From NCBI GenBank assembly GCA_023055355.1, contig JALJCS010000038.1, positions 310,001-374,000 of the forward strand: DNA of 64,000 bases, written 5' to 3'. Shown piece by piece: positions 39,220 to 53,685 of this stretch. Within the stretch, counting starts at the first letter, position 1; every line of letters starts with the position of its first letter. Source of the stretch: Agelaius tricolor (taxonomy: Eukaryota; Chordata; Aves; Passeriformes; Icteridae). A program made the translations under genes and the position numbers. The notes below the pieces were generated by a model that worked only from the letters and a program-made list of their open reading frames with translations, was not told the origin of the DNA and made no database searches.

Positions 39220-40505
39220 TAAGCCTGGCTTTAGCGTGTCTAATACAGGATAGTGTTGCTTATTACTTGTACAGTTGGGATACAGCAGTTACGTGGAAAG
39301 ACTGAGGCTTGGATTGTTGAACCTGAAAGAAGATGGTAATGGGATTTCCATAGGGGACAAACTTCACAGAGTGATGGATGCAGATTTAAGAATTCTTTGT
39401 AGTTCCTCTCATTTCCTTTCCAGAGAAAATGTTTATCTCATGAGAGACTCTGCTGAATTCTGCTTCTCAGAACACTTTCCTTTCTAAGATACACACTGTT
39501 GGACAAGTAGTCTTGGACAAGTCCTAAGCTAGGCAAAAACATGCACCTTGGTCCTTTGTTAATACCACAAGGCTTAATCCAATCTGTTCTCATAGTGGAG
39601 ACTCTCAGGAACAAAGTTTGTTTCAAACTGATTTTAATAAAACAGATTTCTTTTAAATAACCTCTTTAACTTTCCAAACAACTCCTTTAACACTACAGAA
39701 GTAGAACAGTAAGACTTGCTTCAAAAGTGCTGGCTCTAGGACATACAAGATGACAAAGTACAGAGCAGACCTCTCATGCCTTGTCAGAATGTACAGGAAG
39801 GGCTCTGCTCTCTATTGCTGATGCTGTGGTGGGGGCTCACCATGCTGCTCTCCCTCTCTCCACACTTTGGTCCTTAATGGCAGCTGAAGGAGTGGAGCAG
39901 CTCCCAGTTACAATGCTCAGAAGCATCACCCTGGTAGTTTATCTGCTTGGAATGGAGTGGAAGTGTCCAGTGATCTGGAACCATGTGCCAGTATTTCGTA
40001 CATCACAGTTAATGTGGCTAAGGGAGAAGAAGCTGTAGCTTCAAGGCAGCCACTGGCCTAGGCCTCCTTCTCCAGGGCTATCACCAGAGTTACACTTAGG
40101 GACAAGTCTGGAGTCAGGACAGCCCCTGACAAAGGGGGTAAAGCCATAATACTCCTTGCTTGGATTTAAGGAAAAGAGAGCAGAGATAATTTTTCCACCT
40201 CGTGAAGAGGGCCTGCCTGCAAACTACCTGCATGGGCTCAGGTTTCCTACAACCAGCTCTAACCAAGTGTGAGTGTCAGGCTCATGCTGGGGAGCAGAAA
40301 GAACCAGCTCTCCTACAGCCACCCTTGTGCTTCTGCACCTGTCTCACAGCTAAAGGAAAACAGAACATGGAGATGAAGGGCAGGATACAAACACAGAAAG
40401 GAACAAGTAACAGAAATGAGGCACCTCTGCTATTCAAGTTTTACATTAAATTGGTGACCAGTAACTGTCCCTTAGCAACACCAGCTGAGAGTGTGTGGTC
40501 AGGCT
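39220..40505. other. CIZ1-BBLN convergent interval
   Basis: About 1.3 kb lies between the CIZ1 poly(A) signal and the BBLN stop codon. Most of it should be BBLN 3'UTR (minus strand). I recognise no coding region. Open frames at 39,275-39,487 and 40,202-40,666 have no family resemblance; the latter overlaps the BBLN exon in antisense. Confidence 0.6.
39633..39641. terminator. Back-to-back poly(A) signals of convergent genes
   Basis: The sequence TTTAATAAA contains ATTAAA on the minus strand (39,638-39,633) and AATAAA on the plus strand (39,636-39,641). The minus-strand signal could end BBLN with an approximately 0.87-kb 3'UTR; the plus-strand one is a possible distal CIZ1 signal. A further minus-strand AATAAA is at 39,208-39,203, beside the proximal CIZ1 signal. 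Confidence 0.4.
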
Positions 40506-43500
40506 CTAGGCAGGAGGCTGGGATCCCTGCACATCAGCTCCTGTGTTCAGCTGCTTGCTCTGCTGCTGAAACTCCAGCCGGGTCTGGCGGTTGGACTCCA
40601 GCAGTTCCTTCAAGCAGATGTGTAGGTGATCATTCTTCTCCTCCAGGTGATCCAAGCAGGAGTTGATCTGGTCCAGCATGGAGTTTATTGCTGCATATTC
40701 TAAAAGCAAGGGAAATGAGACTGAACAATGTAAGTACAAAGTCACTGCAGTCAGAGCAGGCAGTAAGAGCTCTGGCAAAACATGCCCACAGCATTCTGGC
40801 TGTGTCGTATTTGCCCCTTGGTGGGTGAACTAAAATGGAACTGAATCCTGCATGTGCTCTGTTCCCTGATCAAATTAGGCCAATGGGAAGCTGGAACATT
40901 GGTAACAAGATCTAAGGCAAGGTACCTGGGCAGTCCAAACCCACTGTGGGCACATCTGACAGCCTCAGATCTCACACACAGCCAGCTCGGTGCTGACTGC
41001 AACAGTACCAGATAAGTCCCAAAGACAAAGCAGCCTTTTCAGCTGCCTTTGGAATCACCTTTCCTGGTAGTACAGGCACTTTGCCAGCATGTTGTAGGGT
41101 TTGTTTTCTGTGAACTGGGTAAGGCTTCCAAGCTGGGATGTGCTTCACTCGGGCATGGCTGGAGTCAGGCTGCCACAACAGTACAGCCATCATGGCTGTG
41201 GCAGGAGCAGGGGATGAGCCCAAAAGTGCTGGTAGTGGCACCATTATTGCCACGGGAAGGTAAGTGTTGGGCACTGAGTTCAGCCACAGGATTTTCATGC
41301 TCTATTAAGGCTTTGGGTCCTTCAGATTAAACCCAGACTCACTGCAGACAATCCTGGCAGTTGGTTCTCTAGGTACAGTTTCTTATTCACAGCATTGTTT
41401 CAAGTGCAGCAGTTTGCCTCAGTACAATGGCATTTCACAGTGGTGTGTGTTAGCACTGTTACCCAGCTGAAGAATGCTGTGCTTCTGCAACACTTGCTTT
41501 TGGATTGCTCCAAGCAATATTCACACAACCCTGAAGAATAATACAAACTCAAACTGAAAAAACAGACAAGATAAACTGCAGAGGTTATTCAGGACCCCTG
41601 GGGGGCTGAAGGGGACCCCAGATGGAGCCAGTGCCATGTTCCTTTCTGAAGGCACACAGCTGGGTGAGTGCAGGGAGGCAGAGGTGGAGCTGTGACCTGA
41701 TGTTTGTGAGGATCAGGGGCTGCAGGACAGGGAAGGATTCCTTGTGGTGGGACAAACCCAACCTCACGGGCTGGGGCTGGCTCCTCTCCAGCCAGCTCCT
41801 CTGAGCCCAGTGTGATACTCACAGTACCTGAACGCTGGGCTGAGCTGAAGGACGTGGGGAGAGTAGGGAGGATGAGGATGTGCTGTGGGCACCCGGGGAG
41901 GGTCAGACTGTGCTGAAATCCCCCAGACCAGCTCTGCCCCTCTCAGCTGCCCCAGCACACCAGGTCCAGGCACTGCCATTTCCAGCAGCTTTAAAAGAAG
42001 TGTGAATATTTAAACATTGAAGTCATTTGCATTATTAATAGCTAAAAAGTTTCATTATAAAAAATAATTATCCTCCTTTTCTTATAACGTTATAACTTTG
42101 GAGCTGTTCAGAGTGTTGCAGTCTTTAATTCTTTGGAGAATTGTGTAATGTTGCATTTGAGCTCATTAATAAAAGTTTGGCCTTGTAGGTATACATAGAG
42201 GTGGCACTACAGGCAATAGCACTGATGATGTTCTTGCATTTAAAAATCAATCCCACAAACACATGCTTTCCAAAAAGATGGCAGATACCAATATTTTTCA
42301 AACTATCAGCATTTTTCAAGGTATGTGAGTTACAGCTTTTCAATTTGGTGCACCATATTCCAGTGAAATGGTGAGCAGATCCCAAGCAGACGTGGTAACT
42401 ACTTCTGGCAAGGGACATTCATCAGCTTGGCAAGAAGTCTGTAATCACAAAAGAAGCTGATTTTCTCTATGCCTAAAACTCAAATGAAGGTTATACAATT
42501 TCTTCAGCTTCAGGAAATGAAAAAAAAAAAAAATTACCCATTTAAAAATAAGTTGTAAAAACCTTTGATTGTTTTCCATTAGTTGCAAGCTTGGTGGACT
42601 TTTGTGGAAATATAACCACATCCCTATTGGAAACACTGAGCAGGAGCATGGCAATTGCATTAACTCCTCTACATTCTTAACAAGAATAGTTGACAAAAAT
42701 CAGGTTTCCTACTTGAGGTGAAGGAAGAGATCCACAGCCTCAGCCCCACTAGACCAGGAAATAGCAGTAGCCCTTTATGACCAGCACACAAAGCCCAGTA
42801 ATTACAAGATGAACAACCCAATTAGTTAGGATGTAGATCCAATTTAGTGACTTTTTCCACCACATCCAATGTGTCTCTTAGCTTTTCAAAAAATATGAAA
42901 TACAAATCACTGTGATGGTGCAAAGCAGTGAACACACTTGGGGTGTTTCAGGGCAGAAATGATTGTCCTGTCACTGCAGCTAGATCCCAAACACAACTCC
43001 TAAAATCACCTGTGTGGGTCACATCGGGGAACAGAATGTTTTGGGAAACAGCAGAACCCAGCTCCACCATTTTCAACAGAAGAGCAGCAAAGTGCTTACT
43101 CTGAAAGAATTCCAGTTTTGAGTGACCTCTACGTCCACATTACTGCTCCGCTGTCACTTTCTCCATGGGCTGGTTCTAACCAGACAGGGCAGTATCAGAA
43201 CCGGCATACTCAGGCACTGCAGAAATGCCCCAAAGTGGAATTTGCCAAGCTGCATTAAATTCCCTTTTCCCATGCATGACTACTTCTCCAGATCTGCCCA
43301 CATGATCTCCCTGTGGTTTCAAAACCTGAACATCCTCTTTCTTGACATCCGCACCCCGGACACCAGCAAAGGCACAAAATAATTTTTTCACAGAAAAAAA
43401 CCCATCCCAGGGCAACACGGCTAACATCCCAGGGCTCGGTGCCCCATGGCTGAGTGGAAATCAAACCCTGCAGCCCCTCAGCCCTGCTGCCCTATAGGGG

Positions 43501-43752
43501 GTGCATCGCTGGCACTGGGCACCGCTCCCGGCAGAACATCTGGGCACACCTGAGCACATCTGGGCACACCTGCGCTCTGCCACCCGCAGCCCAGGAGACC
43601 GGGCCAGGCCATCCTGCGCCACAGGTTCCCCTCCGAGATGGCGGCCCCGCTCTCCCCCACGCACCTTCCTCCTCAAAGGTGTCCCCGCCCTCGTCGCCCT
43701 CGTCGCCGGTGCCGCCGCCCAACACGTGCGGGTCTCCGTTGGGCCCCGACAT
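40506..43752 (-). CDS. BBLN: Bublin coiled-coil protein (C9orf16)
   Basis: The gene has two coding exons on the minus strand, 43,752-43,665 (29 codons plus one base) and 40,699-40,506, giving 93 aa. It starts MSGPNGD, as in the human protein, followed by a Gly/Asp/Glu-rich stretch. Exon 2 carries the family core EYAAINSMLDQINSCLDHLE, then EKNDHLHICLKELLESNRQTRLEFQQQ, which is a short coiled coil. The protein is about 10 residues longer than human C9orf16 (83 aa). BBLN is a small conserved coiled-coil protein linked to intermediate-filament organisation at apical membranes; its biochemistry is poorly known. The donor is GAAG|GTGCGT and the acceptor CTTTTAG|AATATG. An in-frame upstream ATG at 43,851 exists, but the 43,752 start agrees with the family. 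Promoter is shared or adjacent to the divergent PTGES2 side. Confidence 0.93.
40700..43664 (-). other. BBLN: BBLN intron 1
   Basis: The single intron of about 3 kb contains no recognised gene. Near its 5' end it has a YY1-like motif (43,635-43,646) and a 20-bp tandem duplication (43,536-43,575). It also holds an A13 run near 42,522. The region 41,585-41,980 has long open frames on both strands owing to local GC richness; I see no protein family in them. Confidence 0.6.
43536..43575. repeat. 20-bp tandem duplication
   Basis: The unit ACATCTGGGCACACCTGAGC is followed directly by a copy with one change (GCGC at the end). It lies in BBLN intron 1 close to the CpG island. Confidence 0.85.
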
Positions 43753-44020
43753 CCCGCCGCGCCCGCCCGCGCCTCGGCGCCGCCCGCACGGCGCGCCCGT
43801 GCACGCGCGGGGCCTCCAGCCAATGGCAGGGCAGGGCGCCTTGCGCGTCACGCAGGCCGGCGCTGCGGTGAACTCTGTGGTTAGCGCAGAGGGCGCGGGG
43901 CGCAGGCGCGCGGGCGGGCGCGGCGAGCAGCGCCGGGCAGGGCGGCCCCGGGGGTCAGCGCCACGTTCCCCGTTCCTCGGGGATTTTTCCCAAACGCGTG
44001 CCCAGCGCTGGGCCGTGTCC
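43620..44020 (-). promoter_or_regulatory. BBLN: CpG island and promoter of BBLN
   Basis: CpG-dense sequence spans BBLN exon 1 and about 270 bp upstream. A CCAAT box in plus orientation is at 43,820-43,824, about 70 bp upstream of the ATG. A GGCGCAGGCGCG sequence near 43,899 resembles an NRF1 site with one mismatch. The intronic motif GAGATGGCGGCC (43,635-43,646) is a close YY1 match downstream of the start. Confidence 0.65.
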
Positions 44021-44721
44021 TTGCCCTCCCCAAGTGTCCTCAGGTCCTCCCGGACTTCCCCGCTTAGGAGCCGCCATCGGCACTAAGCGCTTCTTTCCCA
44101 ACACAAGTGATGTTCCGTATGGATAAATCTGCATTCTGTCCGTGCGGGCCAATCCGTCCCGGCTAGGGCTTTGCTGCTGAACTCCCAACTGCAGCCCTGT
44201 CACCAGCTCTGCTTCATCCACTAAGCGGCTTGAACCAGCCTCAGGTCACCTTCTCACTTCTCTTCCCTAAACCAACAAGCACGATTCACTTTGCCCTTCC
44301 CTGTCTTTGGCCGGGTATCAGCCGCACCTCAGTCACCTTGAGGAGATCTCATCGCTGTGTGGTGTTTTCATCCCTGGGGGAGAAGACACTGGGATGAAAA
44401 TAACCCAAAATTAGAGCCTTGATTCAAGCAGTGCTCCTGAGATCAAGGATTCTGTTATTAACTGGGTATTTGGGACAAAGACGAAAGAAAATGTCATGTC
44501 CCCATTTAACATTGCAGCCACCTCTCCATTCTGTGAGTAATAACCCTGCTGTGCTGCAGAGTCAGGCTCGTGTTGCACCACAAATAGGGAAATTGAATAT
44601 AAGTGTAATGAATGGATGTAACCACATGTTAATAAAACAAATGATGACTTTCAGTGTGGAAATCTGCACTTGCATTGTGGGTATATGCTGGTCAAGACTC
44701 CACAGCCCCACTGGGCAGAGA

Positions 44722-45112
44722 ACTAGAGAATCCCAGAAGGGGTCAGGTTGGAAGGGATCACAGTGGATCATCTGGTCTCACCTTCCTGCTCAAGCAGGGT
44801 CACCCCAGCACACACTGCACAGGATTGTGTCCAGACAGTTCTGGAATATCCCCAGCGCGGAAGACTCCACACCCTCTCTGGGCAACCTGTTCAGGGCTCG
44901 GTCACTGCAGAAGTTTTTCCTCTCGTCCAGGTAGAACTTTCTGTGCCTCAGTTCCTGCCAGTTCTTCTTGTTCTATTGCTCGGCACCACGACCTGATCCA
45001 TTCTGTGCCCCCTCTCTGCAGACACTGACAGACATGGATGAAATCCCCTCAGCTGCCTTCTCTCGCGGCTGAACAGGCCCAGTTCCCTCACCCTTTTAAC
45101 TGATTCTTTTAC
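44722..45112 (-). mobile_element. CR1 LINE fragment, minus orientation
   Basis: The plus-strand text AGAATCCCAGAAGGGGTCAGG, then GGTTGGAAGGGATCACAGTGG, is the reverse complement of a CR1 3' end. It continues with GGGCAACCTGTTCAGGGCTCGG and ends near GCTGAACAGGCCCAGTTCCC. About 390 bp of the 3' part is retained, with no intact coding frame. It occupies a quarter of the BBLN-PTGES2 intergenic region and stops about 210 bp before the PTGES2 ATG. Confidence 0.8.
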
Positions 45113-45170
45113 TCCCACTTTAGGCTCTGGTGTGTGCTCAGATTTGATAATTACAGGGCAGCGGATCGGC

Positions 45171-45204
45171 CCCGTGTTGGGTGTCCCGTGTTGGGTGTCC
45201 CGTG
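45171..45204. repeat. 14-bp tandem repeat in the PTGES2 promoter
   Basis: CCCGTGTTGGGTGT occurs twice in tandem and is followed by a partial copy CCCGTG. It lies about 125-155 bp upstream of the PTGES2 start codon. Confidence 0.85.
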
Positions 45205-45325
45205 CGGGGTGCGCCCTCAGCGGGGTGCGGTGCTGCCATGCCCGAGCCCCGAGCCTCGGCCGTGCCGGGGCGGTGCCGCCGTGCCCGGGGCGGAGCGGCC
45301 GCTCTCCGCCCGCCCTCAGCCGAAG

Positions 45326-49241
<3,916 letters not shown>

Positions 49242-50172
49242 TGCCAGCTGCAGCTGCCTCCCTGAAGTACTTGCATGGTGAAAACTTCAGAAGAAATGGC
49301 TTTTCTTTTTAGAGTTGACTGGTCACACCTAATGGACTGACATGTGGGCACAGAGACCACCCCGTTCAGAACATCAAGTTGCTGTGAGAGAAGGGTCCAG
49401 CTGGGTGTTTGTAGAAGGATGGGGACAGGTAAAAGAAAGAGATTTTGGATGCTGCTGGAAAGGAGACACTCTGAACTGAAGAATGCAGGAAAAAGGCTTC
49501 TTTCAGACAAGAGACACCCTCAGAGCAGGTTACTGTAAAAGCAAGATGCTCTTGGCTGGTGTTATGGCTGTGTCAGATGTGGTAGGCCTGACCAGCTTTT
49601 GCCTCAGGCTGTCTTCTGCTATCATCCATGTCACCTGAAGTGTTTTCCTGACTGAGACACTGGATACTGGTTTTTAAGTGACAGTATTTCCTGCAATAGA
49701 ATCTTGTAAACCTAGTGCTAAGGGAACTGGAGGAATCTGCAGTGCTGGAGAAGGCACCCTTCCTCTGACAGCGCGAGGCTGCACTCAGCAAAGCATCTGC
49801 TTTCACTCTTCCATGTAAACGGTTCTCTCAGGATTTGATTCTGTACGGTCTGCAAGGATAAAAGCTGGCTTTATTCTGTCCCCTTTGTGCGATCTGAGTT
49901 CTTACTGTACCCTTTACACCCAAAGAACATGGCCTACACTGAAATCACAAACACAGAGCAGTTATTGGAAAGGCTTGTCTTGCATTACATCTCTCTGGAA
50001 TATTCCTGAAGATCAGTTTGTTCTTGTTTTAGGAAAAGAAGGATTAAGAGCCATCTGCATGGCCAGGGGATCTCTAGATGTTTATGTCATGCAAGAGTAA
50101 CAAAGGATTTGCTGATGTGGCAGTCAGATTAGGAGCTGTACCTGCTGCTAAGTCTTCTGAGCTGTGCTGAGT

Positions 50173-50456
50173 AGAATCATAGAATGGTGTGGGTTGGAAG
50201 GGACCTTAAAAACCATCTTGTTCCAACCCCCCCTTTTCCCCCCATGGGCAGGGACACCTTCCATTAGACCAGGTTGCTCCAAGCCCTGTCCAACCTGACC
50301 TTGAACACTTCTAGGAATGGGGCAGCCACAGCTTCTCTGGGCAAGCTGTGCCACACTTCCCCATCCTCACAGGGGAGAATTTTTTTGTAACATCCCAGGT
50401 AACCCTGCTCTCTGTCAGTGGGAAGACACTGCCCCTTGTCAAAGTCCCTCTCTAGC
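50173..50456 (-). mobile_element. CR1 LINE fragment, minus orientation
   Basis: The plus-strand text AGAATCATAGAATGGTGTGG, then GGTTGGAAGGGACCTTAAAA, is the reverse complement of a CR1 3' tail. It continues through CAGGGACACCTTCCATTAGACC and ends near GTCAAAGTCCCTCTCTAGCTG. About 280 bp is retained. The terminal octamer (ATTCTATG, reversed) is present once. Confidence 0.88.
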
Positions 50457-51096
50457 TGCAGAAACCATATTTGTCATAGACAATGTAGGTTCAAATGTGA
50501 GTGATCCTCTGCACAGCCCAAGTATCCTTAATTACCACCTTGATCAAGTTCTGTTTCCCTAGAAGAACAGGCAGGTTTCAGGGAATCTGATTTGTTGTGA
50601 TATTTCAGGTGCAGCTGAAGCTGGTCTGTAAATACAACTGCTTGTCCAGTGTGTGTTCAGGGAGAGTACCTTTATTGGTTATAACAATGGTGGTGATAGA
50701 GATTTGGGTTTTTTTCTGAATGGAGGACTAGTTGCAAATTCAGTTATGCTCTGACATTGAAGGGAGAAAGAAAATGTTTACAGTACAAATGGCTGCGTGG
50801 CTGTTGTGACTTGTATTTCTTTAAACTGTTCTGTACTGAAACTTGTGTTCCATAGTTTCAACAGGCAATGTTCTTTTAAAGAATTTTATTGAGCATGCAT
50901 AAACAGGAGGTTGAAGAAACCCTTGATGATAATTTCAGCATCCACCTCAGCCTGAGAGGGAGGAAGAGATTTTCATGTTAAATAAGGATCTGAAGCACCA
51001 AGGGCTCAGTGATTCCACTTCCCCTTGCTGTGGTACATGAATCAGTCCTCTCAAGATGAATATCCATAACACTAACATGCCAATAATGTTATGTTA

Positions 51097-51102
51097 AATA
51101 AA
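51097..51102 (+). terminator. PTGES2: Possible PTGES2 poly(A) signal (AATAAA)
   Basis: This is the first canonical AATAAA downstream of PTGES2, followed by GATTGTTTCAGGATTTTGT, a plausible U/GU-rich element. The distance from the stop codon (1.86 kb) makes an earlier non-canonical signal possible. Confidence 0.35.
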
Positions 51103-51135
51103 GATTGTTTCAGGATTTTGTATCACCTTTTATAG

Positions 51136-51618
51136 AGTCTTAGGATGTTAAGGGATTAGAATGGACCTTAAAGATCATCTACTCCCGACCTCCCCTGCCA
51201 AAGGGCAGGGACACCTCCCACTAGACCAGGTTCTCAAGGCCTTATCCAACCTGGCTTTGAGCACTGCCAGGGTTGGGGCATCCACAACCTCCCTGAGCAA
51301 CTTGTGCCAGTGTCTCACCACCCTCACAGGGAAGAATTTCTCCCTAACATCTGGCCTAAATTTCCCCTTTAAATTTTCACCTCGTCCTATCACTACAGTT
51401 CCTGATGAGGAGTCCCTTTCTGGCTTTCCTGTAGCCCCCTTTCAGATCCTGGAAGGTGCTCTGAAGTTTCCACATGACCTTTCTCTTTTCCAGGCTGAAC
51501 AGCCCCAACTCTCTCAGCCTGTCCTCATAGGGAAGATGCTCCAGTCCCCTTATCAACTTTGTGGTCTCCCAACATTTCCATGTCCTTGTGTTGGGGACAG
51601 CCAGAACTGCACTTAGTT
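51136..51618 (-). mobile_element. CR1 LINE fragment, minus orientation
   Basis: The reverse complement of a CR1 3' end: the left boundary begins GAGTCTTAGGATGTTAAGGG, then TGGACCTTAAAGATCATCTAC, AGACCAGGTTCTCAAGGCC, GGGAAGAATTTCTCCCTAAC and near the right end TTGTGTTGGGGACAGCCAGAAC. About 480 bp, the longest CR1 piece in the window. It ends about 120 bp before the ODF2 CpG island. Confidence 0.88.
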
Positions 51619-51740
51619 CTGCTTAACAGTAAAAGTGGCTGTGTACACAATTCTGGCGTCACCTTTAAGACTGTAAAACTCATCTCAAAAGCAACGCCAG
51701 AAAACTGACTTATTAATCCACTTATTCCATCCTCTTTTCA

Positions 51741-52430
51741 GACCTCCCCATTTCCGAGCAGCCCCTCCTGAGGGTGCTGCAGCCGTGAGGGTGCTGCGGC
51801 CGGTGGGGCCGGGGTGCCCGAGGCCGCTCGTGCCGGCCGCATGGCGCTGCGGGCGGTTACCGGGGGCGGTTACCACCGCTCAGGGCCGTTCGAATCGCCC
51901 AATGGTGGAGCCGCGGGGGGGACGCCGGCGACGGCGGCCGGGACCCTGCGGCCGCTCCTCCTGTGCCTGGTGCGCGCAAGGTGTCCACAACTCAGTCCAC
52001 GGCCGCCCCTGCACCTCTCGCCGCGCCGATGGGGAACTGAAGTGGCTGCGGACGCCGCGCGCAGCTGCCTGGTGAGAGCACCGAGCCCGCGGAGGGCAGG
52101 GCGGGGCGGGGGGCCTCGCCCTGTGGAGCGTCCCCTCACCGTGTGGGCGTTCCGTTGCCCCGGAGGGTGTCTGCTCGGCGTTTGTGTGTCCCCTCGCCGT
52201 GTGGGTGTCCGAGCCCCGGGAATTATTCCTTCCTCCCTGCCTTTCGGGCTCCTTCCTGCTGGCAGGCCAGCGGCAGCCATCGGCTCCGGATAACGGCGCG
52301 GCGCGGGCGGGCGTTGGGAGCTGCCGGGCCCTGCCGGTGAAGGCCTGCCCTGCTCGGGGCTGCGGGCAGCTCACGGCCCCCGGAGCGCGGCTCTGCCAGC
52401 CTGAGGTGACCGCAGATTCCATGGAAAACC
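51741..52430 (+). promoter_or_regulatory. ODF2: CpG island, probable ODF2 promoter
   Basis: CpG-dense sequence begins abruptly after the CR1 fragment. A CCAAT sequence is at 51,899-51,903. Open frames on both strands here (for example 51,814-52,293) are GC-island artefacts; none resembles ODF2. The transcription start and the donor of the first noncoding exon are not certain; candidates are GTGAGAG near 52,071 and GTGACC near 52,405. Confidence 0.6.
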
Positions 52431-52873
52431 TGTGGAGATTGCAGGAGGAATGAACACTTACGTGTGAGCCTTGTTGCTAAGGCAGGCACAGTGACGTTTG
52501 GACGTTTGGTTGTCACTCGTGGCGATTCAAAGGCTCTGTCAGTCCCTGCCCTGTTCCTGAACTGAAGGAAGTGCTGCTGTGTTCCTTCAAAATTGCGGCT
52601 AGAATATGAAAGTTTGTAAGTGAATAGTGCCATCGTGTAATTGTACAAAACATTTCCACCGTTTAAAACAATTTCCATTGTCAGTATGTTAGGAATTATA
52701 GTGTGTCCTTTCCTCATCCTGTGCTTTACAGAGGAAACTAGGGCACACCAACTTTTGTTTTTTGGGTTCATGTACTTGATGTTTGAGCCTTGGTATTCTC
52801 TTAAATCAAAAGGAAGAGGATGTTAAGAAATTGGCACCTTTTCCTCTAAATCATTTTATTATTTCTGTAACAG

Positions 52874-52952
52874 GTGTATCTCATCTGTCACCGAAGATAG
52901 TTCCTCTACACCCAAGACTGTGTGCAGGAAAGCCAAGAGCTTGAAAATAGCT
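52874..52952 (+). other. ODF2: Candidate noncoding 5' exon of ODF2
   Basis: The 79-nt segment has a clear acceptor (TTTCTGTAACAG, AG at 52,872-52,873) and a perfect donor (GCT|GTAAGTAA, GT at 52,953). It lies between the CpG island and the first recognised coding exon. One frame is open but does not continue in phase into the ATG at 53,686 from either nearby acceptor (53,624 or 53,639), so it is more likely 5'UTR. Confidence 0.45.
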
Positions 52953-53685
52953 GTAAGTAACTTTACTTAGGCTGACAATATCCTTTCAATAGCCAGAATC
53001 AGGTTAGTGCTGCTGGTGGCCTGCTGTAAGATTTGCAATTACATTATGCCTTTACATCAACTGAGGCTCCAAGATGATGATCTGAACCTTGTGTCTCTAG
53101 GTTTTTCTGTGTAGTGTCAGGTTATGGTTATGTGTTTCTGTGGAGATTAAAGAAATGCTGTGATGCAATGGCTTTCAAGGATTTATGCTTTAAAAAGATG
53201 CTCAAAGTTAAGCACATACAAAGGAGCATACAGATTCAAGGATCTAGGATGGATTGGTATGATGATTTCGTGATGGTTTTTCTTAACTTTTCAATTAATT
53301 CTCTTATTCTCCCTGCTTCAAGTTTCTCTTTGTAATCAGATCTTTTTGGTTATGGGAACTCTTGATTTTCTCACTTGCTTTAAGACTTTGAACTTCAATG
53401 GTTCTTACAGACAGTTGCTATTGATCCAGCTGTGTTTGATCTTCAGTTACCAGGTTAAAAGCAGAAAATACTGGAAGCAGAGGAATTGTTTGTGTTAATC
53501 CTGGCTTTACAGAAGAATAGTGTGAAGTTCAAAATGGCAGATGCTACTGATAAAAAGTTCAAATGTTAACCAAGGCTGGCCACTGTTTCTCTCTGAACAC
53601 TGAAGGAAATGTTGTTATTTCCAGTTTCCGTATTCACAGGTTTCCCTTCATTGCATTTCCCTTTCCCATTTGTGGGAGAAGAGCC

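Larger units (their letters stand above)
49242..51740 (+). other. PTGES2 3'UTR and PTGES2-ODF2 intergenic region
   Basis: After the PTGES2 stop codon there is no further coding sequence. The first canonical AATAAA is at 51,097, which would give a 1.86-kb 3'UTR containing a CR1 insertion. A variant GATAAA near 49,857, followed by T/GT-rich sequence, is an alternative end. Two CR1 fragments occupy about 0.8 kb of this interval. Open frames at 51,161-51,616 are the CR1 copy read in antisense. Confidence 0.6.

Noticed and set aside
40202..40666. 154-codon plus-strand open frame
   Set aside because: Its second half is antisense to the BBLN coding exon and the first half shows no similarity to anything known.
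44419..45028. Overlapping open frames of 171 and 124 codons upstream of PTGES2
   Set aside because: They run through a CR1 fragment in antisense and have no start context or homology.
51161..51616. 151-codon open frame downstream of PTGES2
   Set aside because: The whole frame lies in a CR1 fragment read in antisense.
51814..52293. 159-codon open frame beginning MALRAVTGGG in the ODF2 CpG island
   Set aside because: There is no resemblance to ODF2 or any protein that I know, the opposite strand is equally open, and no in-phase splice path joins it to the 53,686 exon.
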